This document shows positions 50,975 through 62,975 of a stretch of DNA of 64,000 bases, piece by piece. The notes beneath the pieces are model-generated. The model was not told the DNA's origin. It ran no database searches and saw only the letters and a program-made list of their open reading frames with translations. Each line of letters begins with the position of its first letter. Position 1 is the first letter of the stretch. The stretch comes from Chrysophaeum taylorii (taxonomy: Eukaryota; Sar; Pelagophyceae; Pelagomonadales; Pelagomonadaceae), in NCBI GenBank assembly GCA_029834535.1, contig JAQMWT010000319.1, positions 62,001 through 126,000 on the forward strand, written 5' to 3'. The position numbers were made by a program, and so were the translations under genes.

Positions 50975-52769
50975 CCCTTAGAGATAGAAAATTTGATTTA
51001 GGGTTAGTACCCCCCTCTCTATCACACTCACACCCAATCACCAATAAATCGCTGTGTCGAACACCGTGCTGCTCTTTATGTCGTTGGAGACAGGGCGTCA
51101 GCAGGGCAACACTACCACTGCCATCATTCATTCTCTACCAGGAGCACAGTGATTTTTTTTTTCCTGTCTCTAGGTTTGGACCCAGTCCGGAACTGGTAGA
51201 GAAACAAACGTATCTCCCAAAGAGATATCGATCTCGACCGACGTCTCTGACAAAGACCCAGGATTTCCAGGCAAGAGCAATCTCCCGAAGTTCCTGAAGT
51301 TTCTAAGACCGTAGTCAAGTCTAATCGCTTGCTCCTGGTGCGAAAAGTGCGAAACCAAGCAACAGCGCAAAACGCAACCCCAACAACAGAGCGACTCACT
51401 CAAAACCCAACGGCACAAGTTTGAGTCTGGATTATTTTTTGAAGCAATTCATTCCATCACAAGAACAAGCTCTCCGACTTTTGTTGCAACAGCAAAACGA
51501 CATCAAAGCTGATTTCGATGCCTAACTTGATGCGTTATTCGCAACAAAACACGCAAATGCTGCAGCACATGCTGCGCTCGCCGCAAAAAAACACGCTGCC
51601 GACTATGATAAGCTCGCCGCAAGAATCGAAGCTATGAACGAGCAACTCGACCAGGACGAGCAACTTGAACAGGCTTTCCCACCAGCTAATCTTACGGACG
51701 GAAACCCCCCTCAAGCAAACTTCTCACGAAGTCGCGACCCACCATGCCACCTACGGCCACGACGGCCCCGGCATTTCCATTCCTACCCAAGCTCCTTCCG
51801 CGGCTCGAGCTCCCGCCGCCACAACATCGGACCCTCCTGCCCGATCTTCATCACCCTTCGAAAGTCGCTGTCCCCCCGATTTCCACCTCCACTTCGCGTG
51901 ATTGCGCACTCCGCGGCTACGACCCTTTCCCCCCGTCACCACCCAAGCATCACTCCACCTTCCTTCTCCAAATTCCAACGCACCTTCGTCTGCGCTCCAA
52001 CGCGAGTTGGCCACCACCCAGGCTGCACTCGACTCCCAAGCCGCCGACTTGGCCACAACCAAGGCCACGCTCACTCTCGAGGACGACGCTTTGCACAGCC
52101 GCCAAACTCACCATAACCGACGCTGCCTTAGCCTTCGCCTCCGCCAAGCTCGCCACCCAAGCCGACGAACTGGTCTCCACCCACGCTGAGAACTCCATCA
52201 CAAGGACACCCAGCTCAAGGCACTCGAAACTACCCACGCTGACATCCGCACAAACAACTCCCGAACTATGAAACCCACGCCGTCCTCCACACCATTCTTG
52301 CCTCCTTGGATGCCACCAACCCCACCCAAGATGCTGCATTGCATCTTTCACCTCCTTTCCCCATTCATCACCCCCCTTCATCCCCTTCCAAGCCAACCTC
52401 CGATACCTCTCTCCCGATTCTACTATCACCACCTCCACGGATGCCCCGGACCCGGTTCTCCTGGTTCACCAACCGCTCCTCCTATCTGTCCTCAACTCCC
52501 CGCCATCTCTGGCCCCTCCTCCAATGACATGCCACTCTTCGCCTCTCTGGGCACCCCACTTTGCACCCGATCGCCTCCATGGCCACCTGGTTCATACCAA
52601 CTCGACCACGTCCCCGCGTTCGAGTTGCGAGGGCGTACATCCAACACCGGCGACCGTACCCCTACCACCGGCGACGATCATCACCACGTGCAAAGTCCCA
52701 CCAAGAAACAAGACCACCCACATCAAGATTCGACAACTCGGAATCAGCAATCAGGACAGCTCTATCTAC

Positions 52770-53060
52770 GATGGTAACGAACACCATCACGTTGCCACGG
52801 CATGCATAAAAGGCTCCCTCTCTCTTTGGGCGCAACGGCCCAGACAGCAGCCCTGATGACGTGCAAAGCGAAACCAAGAAGCAAAACAATGTAGATAAAA
52901 AGTCGACAAATTCCGAATTATTATCGACCAACCAACAGCTCTCTCTCTCTCTCCCTGATGGTCATGATCACCATCGTGCTGCCAAGACATGCACAAAAGG
53001 GCTTCTTCTCTCTTCGGCACAACGGCGGCCCAGGAGGCAGTCTTGCCGACGGAAAGATAA
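52770..53060 (+). repeat. Diverged direct repeat (about 95 bp) inside the G-poor element
   Basis: GATGGTAACGAACACCATCA... at 52,770-52,860 and GATGGTCATGATCACCATCG... at 52,960-53,055 share the order of motifs: GTTGCCA or GCTGCCA, CATGCA, AAAAGG, CTCTCT and CGCAACGG or CACAACGG. Confidence 0.55.
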
Positions 53061-53628
53061 GCCACCTCGTTCCCACGACCGACAAGTCAACGCACAAGAC
53101 ACTTCGAGATGTTCCCGAACTATTACGCCTACATCGACTATGGCAACCACGCTCAAGGATCTATAGCCCCAACGTCTTCAATGCCCCAGGCAACAGAGCC
53201 GCAGTCTGCTGACGACATCATCTCCGATTCCGCCCTCTGGTCTGATGCGTACTGCGAAGAACCTAGTCAAACTTCACTTATCTCGAAGATAGTCTCCCCG
53301 ACCATTCCCGATCAGCCACTTGATCCAAGCGCCATCACCAATGCCCCCCCATCCACAAGGACAAGACACGCTCTCAATGATCCCACATCACCATACTCGC
53401 AGGAACTCACCGGACCCACAGGTATCAGCTCAGATTCGACAGGCACTCCCGCCTTGTTCGATATCTCTTGATCAGCCGCTCCCGATCACTTCAAAGCTGG
53501 TTCCACCTCGCTGCCTTCTCTCTATGAAGACAGGCACGCACTGCCGCTCACACTAGGCACTCACTGCTGGGCACCCATCATCCACCTTCCCGACCGGATG
53601 CACTGGATGACACTGCTCAGCAGGTTGC

Positions 53629-55113
53629 ATGGAGCCACCTGCGATCGCCACGTTACGATTCTATTTGGATGTCATCGCACGAGCATCAGTCGCAGCACAT
53701 GATCACCCGCTCTTCAACTCTTATTCAGAGGACGCATTCCTTTCGGATGCCGACCCTTACATCTCACCACGACCAAGCTTTTGGAAAGCCTCCATCATGG
53801 CCGCAGTCACAGACACAGATTTCGAGAGGTATGAACGCCCCGATCAGCCGCAAACTGTGCACGCTTCTATTGCGACCACCTCGGTCCTTTATGTCCGCTT
53901 GCATAGCTCTCTTCTGGACGCCACACGCTTACGCTGCCTCCAGAAAAAAATCGATGTTGCGCTCTCAGGAGACATTCTCCGCGCGCACTGCACAGACTCG
54001 CTCCACCTCCTGAACCGCTTCTGTCAGCATTTTCGCTCAACAGAAATGTACTACGACGAATGTTCCATGCCAGCTGCCGGCTCCACCGAAGACATGCACA
54101 ATCGCCACGCACGATGCCTCCCTCAACAGCGTCTTATCGCTCGGCACGTCACTCCTCATTCGAGGACACAAGTCACATGCCCGCACCTTAGAATGCAGTA
54201 TACGCCTACGGGCAACAACCCTGGTCACTACGGCACTCGCTGCTCTGGTCCCCGCGTCTCCGCCATTGAGGATGCACCCAGCATGACTGACCCTTCCATC
54301 GCCCTTGGCTCTACCGCACTCACGCACTATGACCATAGCGAACTCGCACTCTCCTTTGGCGATCCCCCTTTTCGATTTCCCGCACTGGACCCCACGCATT
54401 CCAGGCCGGATATTCTCCCCCACGGGATCTCAGCTCATGCACCCATCTGCACTACCTCGCAGACAGGTCAGCCGCGCGCCACACCAATTTTAGAACTGAT
54501 TTCGGAACACTCGCATCACGCGATTTTGCTCTTGGAGCATGACCCGCTTCTCGATGCTCTCCGCATCACCGCCGCCTTTAACGCCAAGACAATCGTCACT
54601 TCCACCGACGCTCCGCGCCGCCACGTGTCTCACGACCTTCTGATCACCAACATAAGTCGCTCGCGCCCGCACCAAGTCGCGCACGCCTTACGAGGGCGTA
54701 TTTCAATTGGTGACCTCAGAGGTCTTTCGACGCATTTTTCGACGTCCGACTTTGAACAACTTACGAGTCACTTTACGGCAATCCCCAATGCCAAGACGTC
54801 TGACGCTGCACAACCATGTCTCTGGAACTCCCCAGCCACAGAAACTGCCAGACAAGAAAGCATTCAGCTCCCCACAGCTGCTCAACAGCTACTTCTAATC
54901 TCGCACGTAGCAACGACTGTTATCTCGCAGTCTCTCTTGGACGAAAAGACGAAAGATAAGACTACAACGGCTAGCTGCGCCAGTCAGCCCATTGATGTAG
55001 CAGACGAGACAATGCAAACCAGCTGCACAGCACGGTTCCAGACTCTAAGCAGACAATGCCCAGGTTCAACGCTCAATCGGTCAACCAAGCATACGTCGAC
55101 CTTGCACTGCTAG
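53629..55113 (+). other. 494-codon open frame inside the G-poor element, coding status doubtful
   Basis: MEPPAIATLRFYLDVIARAS... is the longest frame in the tract. It is rich in Ser, Thr, His, Pro and Arg, has no recognised domain, and lies in DNA whose low G content makes TGA and TAG rare. Other plus-strand frames at 55,406-55,825, 56,068-56,661 and 57,206-57,895 are of the same kind. It may be a lineage-specific retroelement ORF or simply a product of composition. Confidence 0.25.
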
Positions 55114-58100
55114 AGGCTCCTGTCTCACTCATGGCTGATGCACCCCACTCGATTGATCAGTCTTTCAGACATGTCCCGCTCGCAGAAGCACCACCGCAGG
55201 ACGCACGGGTACATCATGAGGATAAATGGTAAGCGCACCACGATTACGCGCACTAGCTCATTGCGCCTATCTGATCACGATGAGATGAAGCTACAGCTTC
55301 GCTTGTTCGCTTCGCCTCTGGAAGACAAAGGCCGCCGCCTTCCAGGCACCTGACTCGCCCCTGCCGCTGCAATCCGCGGCAGCACAGACGATCTCGCCTC
55401 CCTGCATGACTGCAGATCAGGCACTAGCCAATGTCAGCACTCGCCAGAGGTATACGCACCCGCTGGAATCTTACCAGCACGACTACCTCAGCCAGGCAGG
55501 TCACTGCACCACCTCGGTCTTCCCTGACACCAGGTCGATGCATCGTTCCTTCGCGACCACTTCACGTCATCTAATGGACGACTATGATCTCGAGCACGAA
55601 CTCATCGCAACGCTTGAGTCATCCCCGAGCATGAACCCTATTTTGGATCCAAATCAGTCTATCCCACAGGAACCTTGGCCGCCAGACGCTACCTATATGC
55701 CCGTGGGTTCTCCATTGGCTTCCTTCATAGCTCTTGACTACAGCAGAGACAAGATGCAACCATCCCATGCGACTACTCGTTTGGAACACAAGCACTTCCT
55801 TCATGTCAGATGTTTACGCTCATAGTACCGCCACACACGGCAACCAAGATCAACGTGGACTGCGTTTCACCCTCATCTCTGAGCGCCACCCCCGACATGC
55901 TGCTCACCGCACTGTTAGCCAGCTCTATCACGTCCGATTCAGCTCCCATCGCCTTTGTATAACGTCATATTCCGAGTACAGCTCAGACACCGCACAGGCT
56001 CCTGCGCACTCGCGACGGCACGCTCACCGCCCCTCTCGGTTTAGACTACCCATATAGCGCCATCTTCATGGTACACTCGCCGTCAACTGAGATGCACGAT
56101 CGCGTGATGCACAGAACGATACCCGAACATCTATTGTTTCAGGTTCAACACAGCACTGTCGTTTCAGTCACCGCTAACGCGCCCCCTCCGACCGCCGCCC
56201 GGTTCTGCGTTCGTTCCTCAACCACGGTCTCTCAGCCTCGCCGGCAATTCGAAGATTTCACCAAGTTCAAGTATCGAGGGCGCATTCTTTTTCGGCCGCC
56301 GACAAGACCCGTTACGACTCGTGTCAGCCACGCTATCTATGGGTACTCTGGCTACATCGGAACTCACCTCAAGGCACGTACTGAAGTCCCTCTTCCTAAG
56401 GACCTCCGTCACACGACAAGACCTGATGAGCACTCGTCGTTTCTCCCCGCTTCAACGCGATTCCCGACGATTTGTGATGACACTCAGTTTCATCATCAAT
56501 GCATTTCTGAGCCTCCCACACTCTTCCGTCAGCCTCTTGCAGGTCACACCTCTCAAGTTTCAGTTCACCCCGCATGCTGCCATATGCAAATGAAGTTCTG
56601 TCATGCCAACGCCACGTGCTGCAGTTATCGCCAAACTCGCGCAACAAATGCCCGCCACTAGATGATAGCCGCACGCAGAGTCCTTTGCTCGCCCCTTTTA
56701 ACGTCCCTCCCAGCACTATGCTTGACGCTGCTGAAGCTCTGCACCTCTATGGTTCGGTTACAGCACGACTTCACACGACATCCTCGCCCACTTCTGTCCA
56801 CGATTCGCACATCTATCGACATTATTGTTAGAATTCTGCTTCGGACACAGCTCAGACTGCACTCGCATAATATGCTCTTATGACGCACCCGGTTCGCTCC
56901 TCTCCGTTCACACTGCAGGTTCCATCTTGCAGAACTCCGAGCCCAACAGCCGCCATTGCGATTCGCACCCAGTCGACATTTTTTTCCGTAGCACTCGCGA
57001 GGATAACCCCCAATCTCGATAGGTTGGACGCGCGCTCTGCTCTCAGCATTCTATCGAATGTCACTGCAGCACACCGCATGCCCCACCCAGTTGTGTTACG
57101 AACCAAGGGAAGTCAATTGCCACGCCTATCTCTTCCTTTATTCCCGCACACTCGCTGCCAGCCACAGTCTCGCACGACTCATTCTTATCGGACAGTCCTC
57201 GCACTATGGCCATTGTCTCACATCAGATTCACTCTTCGGACATCTCCAGTCCACAGATTCATCCTCTCTTGAAACATACGCTCCCTCCGTGTTGTATACT
57301 GTACAGCTCCCGCGTATCGACACCATCCTTCTGTCTAATTTGTCTCAACTTTCAGTCACTGCACATTTCACCACGCTCACTCGCGCTAGTACATCAAGGG
57401 AAGTTTGATTCTGGTGAAAAAAAAAACGACTCCGGACATGAAATGAATTCTGGATCAGGTGATTGTCACGACGACCCAGGATTACTTTGCATAATAGAAC
57501 ACGACCCTCCAGTCGAACACGAAAGATGCGACTCCGACCATACCCTCGAAGTCAGCTCTCCCCCAGGCAAGGACAATGTCTTCGAACAGTCCATCGCCTT
57601 CAGGCATTTACTCCTGTTGCCCGACTCTTCTGCACAGGACACACGTCTGCATCCACCATCATACGCGACACACTCGCAAACTTCAGTCCCAGTCCAATCA
57701 TCTTTTGATGATAGCAAACGGCAACCTCCACCAGACCACAACTCCAGGTCTACAGCCAAGACTCAGGACTACCGACAAAACCCTAGCATCTCAAAATTAT
57801 CTTTAGAATTGTTTCATCTTTATTTTTCCACCCCCAGACGACTGACTTTATCCCGATATCAACGTCACACGATGATTATTCGCACGTTATTTTAGACGCT
57901 CATAGTCTAGCTTCAGTTGTCCCACGCTACACTCAGGACGACAGCTTCGACACGCATGTGACAGGCAATTCTGGTTCTCTCATCTTCCAGAAACAGCACC
58001 GCCTTGCTCGCTCTCATTACGACGATCACCTTACCATGTCGAAACCGATTCGGCGGTTAAATGGACATATCTCTTCATGGGATAACGCTGCCGCTCCGTC

Positions 58101-58860
58101 ACATCGTCGCATGTTTATCAGCACGTCTCTAGTCACCATAGAATGTTTTTCTCATGATCGCAGTTCATTTGCCGACATATCGTTTTGTCATTGCATGATC
58201 CATGCCATCGCTACCCATTAGACAACTCATTCTATTGCGAGCATCCCTCCGCCACTTAGGGTGATTTATCCACCCGCACGCACAGTCATCCTATATCATG
58301 GAACAGCCACGACTTAATAATCCAAGCAACTCTCGTCGTATTCAACGATGACACTAGTACACTCGCTTATTCCTCACGATGTTGGGTCATTACATCTTTC
58401 TTTCATCAGACACTGAACAAGATGATGATCTCATCTCTAGTACTGTATTCGCCGTATTTCACGCGTAGCCCACTGAGCATCTTCTTTCACGTTCCCTCTT
58501 CTTTCCGATCGATGCTTTTCCCTTTTCGCTTATTCGCCTCCTCCTCTCGCATCCTCCTCTTTGTTTCCCTTTTCAACCTATTCCGCGTTCTACTTTGCGC
58601 TCTTTCTCCTTTCTCGCTTTACACTCTCCTGCTACTCCGCTTTACTCTATCTCTCTCGTGCACTTCGCACACTTCTCATCACACGCCCCCTCGACGTCTA
58701 TTCGCCTTTGGCCAGACATTTTTTTTGTTTTGTTCCAGATTTTCGCTCATCACCGAGTTCAATCTGCGAGGGCGTAGAGATACATATTTGATTTAGGGTT
58801 TGTACCCCCCTCCGATCACTCACACACCAAACCACCAATAAAATCGCTGTGTCGAAACTG

Positions 58861-59403
58861 CGGGCTCTCAACGCGCTTCAACTCCGTCCTTTTTTTTTGA
58901 GTGGGACGCTCTCGACTGAGACAACAACGGGACTTTTTTTTTACCTCCGGGCTAAGCTTCGCGCGTTCGTAACGGCGCATGATGTGGGCGCCCGCGTCGC
59001 TCCTGGAAATATATTTGTGCTGGTTCTTTCGTGTGCTTTCAGATAATCAATCGTCCGCCCGCCCGTGTCTCCAGCGGCACCAGCAGCGCCCTCAGCCCCT
59101 TGGGCACGCCTCCCCTTTTTAGCTAGTTGGCAGTCGTCTATCTACACCCCTCCGGTTCTGGCACCATAATAATAAGGGAAAAGTCAAGTTTTGGTCACCG
59201 TAAACCCTCAACAAGTTTGGTCACTTAAGTTTGGTCATCTTGTTGACTAAACTTGTGCTCTTAGAGAGCAAACATACGGTTCGTCGTGACAAAACAAGGC
59301 CCGCGTTGATCAAGCTTTAAGCAGTTCTGTTCATGTCGTCGCGCTGTGACTGACTCCGGAGCGTCCTTCGACTTGGAAACGAACGACGAGGAGGACGGTA
59401 TCG
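58861..59403. other. Gene-less stretch with short TTTGGTCAC repeats
   Basis: TTTTGGTCACC, TTTGGTCACTT and TTTGGTCATC lie within 59,183-59,240, three variants in a row. No gene is seen. Confidence 0.45.
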
Positions 59404-60021
59404 ATGCGGGTTTCGTCGTCGCTCAGGTCGCGTGGTGGTGTTAAACACCGCCGACGTCGGTTGACCACGACGCCGAGAAAAGAAAACAACAAGTCTAAGC
59501 GTGCCCAGACGAAGAAGGGGAACGACTATCTATGGGAGATCGCCGAGTACGCTGTCGTCGCAGCTCAGAGCGTGCAAAAAATACGAGGGTAGTCCACTTT
59601 TCTCGACCTAATAACCAAGATGAGATGGCCAATTTCAGCATGTGTGTTCTCGAGGCCGACTTGCAGCAGCATCTGATGTTCGACACGGGCGGCAAGTTTT
59701 TAGACGGCGTTTACAACAACATGGTCTACAGCGCGACAGCGCTGTCGTTCAAGTGCTATATGCAAGATGCAGCTTTTATGTGCGTGCTGGTCGTTGTGAT
59801 GTGCAAGTAGACAATACCGTCGTCACGTGTGTTGTTGTAAAAGGCACGCCTGCTCTCGGAACCTTCGTGCTGACAAAAAAAGATCCAGCTATCGCGCGAA
59901 GTACTTCTGCGAGGCCGTGTCGGTCCTCATGAAGGGCTTTATGGAGGGCAAGTCAGGGGGCTCTTCTTTCTCGGCATATGCGTTTTTGATAGACATCTGC
60001 GCCAATGTCATCCGCTATTAA
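59404..60021 (+). pseudogene. Decayed protein-coding stretch, family not recognised
   Basis: Four plus-strand frames follow one another with shifts: KGNDYLWEIAEYAVVAAQS (to 59,592), DTGGKFLDGVYNNMVYSATA (59,640-59,810), VDNTVVTCVVVKGTPALGTF (about 59,812-59,900) and KYFCEAVSVLMKGFMEGKSG (59,900-60,021, stop TAA). Together they look like one ancestral protein of about 200 residues broken by indels. Unrecognised introns are an alternative, but no clean GT-AG pairs were found. Confidence 0.4.
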
Positions 60022-61090
60022 AGGCACGAGATGACGAACCGGGATCGTTCGCTGTAGTCTGTCATAAACATCGAGAACTAATAAGGCGCATCCGAATGAA
60101 TAATCTTGGGCGACGACAAAAACAGCGTGGTATCAGCGATGTCTTACGCAGGCCTTGTTTGTGGATGTTGTTCTGCGAGTATTCGCATGTTGATGCGCGC
60201 GTGTATGGTCAAACTTGGAGGTATTCAATTTGGTGTGATCAAATTTCGAACATCAAACTTGTCGTATTTTAGACTCGTACTGATGATGACTGGGTTAGAA
60301 TTAATTACAGGAGTGGTGTCAGCGATCTCTTCCGGAGCGAGGCTGTCGACGTCTTGACATCCCTTCGCGCCGCAGCTTGTATTATTTGCCGTCTTAAATT
60401 CTCGTACAGTTCTCGACGGTGCAGCAGCAGCTCCCGGGGAGATCTTGCGGTGGGGCGGGGTTGTCGAGATGCGCGAGGAGGAGGAGGATGATAAGGAGGT
60501 GTTCACACTGACGGTCGTGCGAGTTGTTTATGCTGGCGTCACGGCACGTGCTCGCGTTGCCGTTTCCCCATGATCAAGCTGGACAGCTATTGAACTCCGG
60601 ATCGGGTACGCGACGGTGAGGAACTCCTGAACGCGGTCCTGTACTGTCCCGCACAAGTGTGGGACTACAATCAGTCTTTGGGTGCTCCCTCCAGGGGCGG
60701 TGCTCGCGCAGTTTCTTCTCGAGGGGGTCGTCGTCGAGTTTCGCGTTTTAACTCGACGACCCCGAGTCGATTATTATCAAAGACGCTGTCCCTCTCGGAG
60801 AGAAGATTTTGGGATGCAGAATGGGGTAATCCGTCCGTCTCACCTCGCGCAGACCATGTAATAAGTCTGGTGGTGTCCGATGTGTCTGCATGTTGGTGAA
60901 GAATGACGTGCGACCACGGCAACACCAGCACCGTGGTGAGTCGCGGTTTGGGTGGCTTCTACGAACGATGGAAAGTGCGAGAATGGGCCCAGCTTAAGTA
61001 CGCCAAAGCCGTGGGAAAAATCTGCTCTCGAGGCCGCTACGTGCGTCGCTGCCCGATCCCTAATAATAACCCTCACAAGGGTAAGAGGGT
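60022..61090. other. Gene-less stretch upstream of the phosphorylase gene
   Basis: A plus-strand frame at 60,106-60,357 (LGGIQFGVIKFRTSNLSYFR) has no recognised domain. No supported gene is seen. The last few hundred bases should contain the promoter of the gene at 61,091. Confidence 0.4.
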
Positions 61091-61846
61091 ATGTACTACA
61101 GTGATGCAAATGGTGTGCCCGTGTGCGATAAACGCGTCACTCACCTCAACGTCGCCCGCGGCGACGTCGCCAACCGCATCCTTTCCGTTGGTGCGACGGC
61201 GCGCGCCAAACGGATCGCCGGGATGCTCTCCAACGTGAAATCAGTCGAAGCGCCGCGCGGCTTCGTCACGTACACCGGAACGTACCGGAACACGGAGGTC
61301 TCGGTGATCGCGACGGGGATGGGGGCAGCGATGATGGATTTTGTCGTTCGCGAGGCGCGGTTCGTTGTGGAGGGTCCGATGGCTATAGTTCGCCTCGGGA
61401 CCTGCGGGGCGCGCGGCTTGAACCCAGGAACGGTCGCTGGTGCTGGCAGTTCGGTCTTCGTGACGTCGCACAAGGGCTACGAAATTTCGCCCCCCGAATT
61501 TCCGGATCCGAAGTTAACGGAACTCGTCGGGTTCCCGCAGTACCGGAACGCCACAACGGATAGTTTTTACTCGTCCCAGGGCCGGAGGGATCCGAACTTC
61601 GACGACAGAAACAACGAGCTCCGCATCGACGCGACGACGATGGAGATGGAGACGTACCACCTTTTTCGCCTCGCCCGGATTGCCGCAAAGAGTGCGCCGA
61701 TCCACGCGGCCGCGGCGGCGATTGTCTGCGCGGATCGCGACTCGGGGGACGTCATCGCCACCGAGACCCTCCACGCCATCGAACTCTCTGCTGGAACCTC
61801 GGTCCTCGACGCCCTCGTCGCCTTCGACTTGACGTCCGAACCTTGA
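61091..61846 (+). CDS. Uridine phosphorylase / purine nucleoside phosphorylase family (PNP_UDP type)
   Basis: The product has 251 residues from the ATG at 61091. HLNVARGDVANRILSVG is the phosphate-binding front (G-D-V-x-x-R). Then come YTGTYRNTEVSVIATGMGAA, where the family has V-x-x-T-G-M-G, AIVRLGTCGARGL, and near the end MEMETYHLFRLAR, the nucleoside-binding M-E-M-E with the sugar-contacting glutamate. The order and spacing match the trimeric or hexameric PNP/UDP phosphorylases, which split (deoxy)nucleosides with phosphate in salvage. Which nucleoside is used cannot be told. Just before the C-terminus CADRDSGDVI replaces the usual SDx4G active-site loop. The protein stands alone, without a functional neighbour. 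Confidence 0.9.
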   Translation: MYYSDANGVPVCDKRVTHLNVARGDVANRILSVGATARAKRIAGMLSNVKSVEAPRGFVTYTGTYRNTEVSVIATGMGAAMMDFVVREARFVVEGPMAIVRLGTCGARGLNPGTVAGAGSSVFVTSHKGYEISPPEFPDPKLTELVGFPQYRNATTDSFYSSQGRRDPNFDDRNNELRIDATTMEMETYHLFRLARIAAKSAPIHAAAAAIVCADRDSGDVIATETLHAIELSAGTSVLDALVAFDLTSEP

Positions 61847-62654
61847 TGCGGTGTTCTTCTTGACTTTCGGCGACGCGAGCACGGACTGCCGTCGGCTCTC
61901 CGTCTCTCCGTATTAGACGGACGGTGTCCCGAGCATCTGCTTTACAATCATGGATATATATGGATATATATATATGGATGTTTGGTGGTTCCGACGATGA
62001 TCTCGAGCACCGCGAACGGCGGGAGGGAAGCTGATCGCGTACTGCGAGCTCTATGACGAGTATTTCACGTTCGGTCGACGGCGGTCGCTCTTGGCGCCAA
62101 GGAACAACGGTCCTCAATCCTAGGCGAAGCCGACACGACGCTCTCGGTAGTCGTACCTCTTGGTGTCCCCGTCGCAGCACTACAGGGATTGACTTGGCGT
62201 CGCGGCTTCGGAAAGACCGCCCTCTTTTGGTGCGTTTCGCAACGCGGATTTCGCCGACGCGACGCAGCAGTCGTCTTATCGACGACGAGCTAATGACGGA
62301 ATGCGGTCGGCATAACGAGGTGGGCGACGGGTACTGCGGCTACCGCGGTAGCGTGCGGCAGGTTCTCGGTCCTAAAGCGCATTGTTTTTTTTTTTGCGCC
62401 GACTCAATCACCGCCGCGCGAATACGTCGAGATGGCGCGAGAGGATCCGAGGACAACCCTGACGCCGTCGTCAAGCTGTCACTCGACCCCAACTTTGGGC
62501 AGCACCACGTTGCGAGGAGGCCGTCGGATCTTCCTGCCGTCGAGACTGCACTCGGCCCTGTTCGGCAGCAGCAGCACCGACTCGCGTATCGACGGGCTAG
62601 TCCCGAGCCAACGTTCACTCGACGTCGCTTTTGGACGGACATCACTGTTCGAAG
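61847..62654. other. Gene-less stretch with ATATGG repeat
   Basis: GGATATATATGGATATATATATATGG lies at about 61,951-61,978. Frames further right are short and domain-free. Confidence 0.4.
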
Positions 62655-62975
62655 ATCGACGCTGACGGGACCTTCGAAGACGTGCCGTTTTTCCGTCGCT
62701 GCACATCGAGTGAGCTGGAATTTGAGCACGACGGCAGAGTTCACTACACGTCCTGGGCGTGCGTCGAACTCGAGCACGCTGCCATCGCAGTACACAGATG
62801 GCTGATTATGCGCTCACAACGAGCGCGCCACGAAGTGCTAATTCTCGCGCTTGCCGCATTGAGTGAAGACTGATAGTGCGCGAGCTAGATAGGGCGCGAG
62901 AGAGCGAGGTACGAGAGGTCAGCCCATCAGCGTCGAGACGAGGACGAACTTCCTTCTTTCTTTTCGCATTATACC
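62655..62975 (+). repeat. Interspersed repeat, copy 2
   Basis: It matches about 38,420-38,745 in the same orientation: CCTTCGAAGACGTGCCG, GAGCACGACGGCAGAGTTCA, AGGGCGCGAGAG and CAGCGTCGAGACGAGGACGA, with small indels. No terminal repeats or duplications were found. Confidence 0.75.

Larger units (their letters stand above)
50975..58860 (+). mobile_element. Probable non-autonomous LTR-type element (G-poor, no pol)
   Basis: A motif of about 85 bp (TAGAGATA...ATTTGATTTAGGGTT, GTACCCCCCTC, then ACCAATAAA and TCGCTGTGTCGAA) stands at both ends, near 50,980-51,065 and 58,768-58,855, in the same orientation. A related copy lies reversed at the 3' end of the minus-strand copia element. Between them the plus strand is very C-rich and G-poor, so long open frames arise easily. 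At 51,430-51,720 a coiled-coil-like frame (IPSQEQALRLLLQQQNDIKA, later YDKLAARIEAMNEQLDQDEQ) is interrupted by a TAA and may be gag-like. No reverse transcriptase or integrase was found. The boundaries are approximate. Confidence 0.45.
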
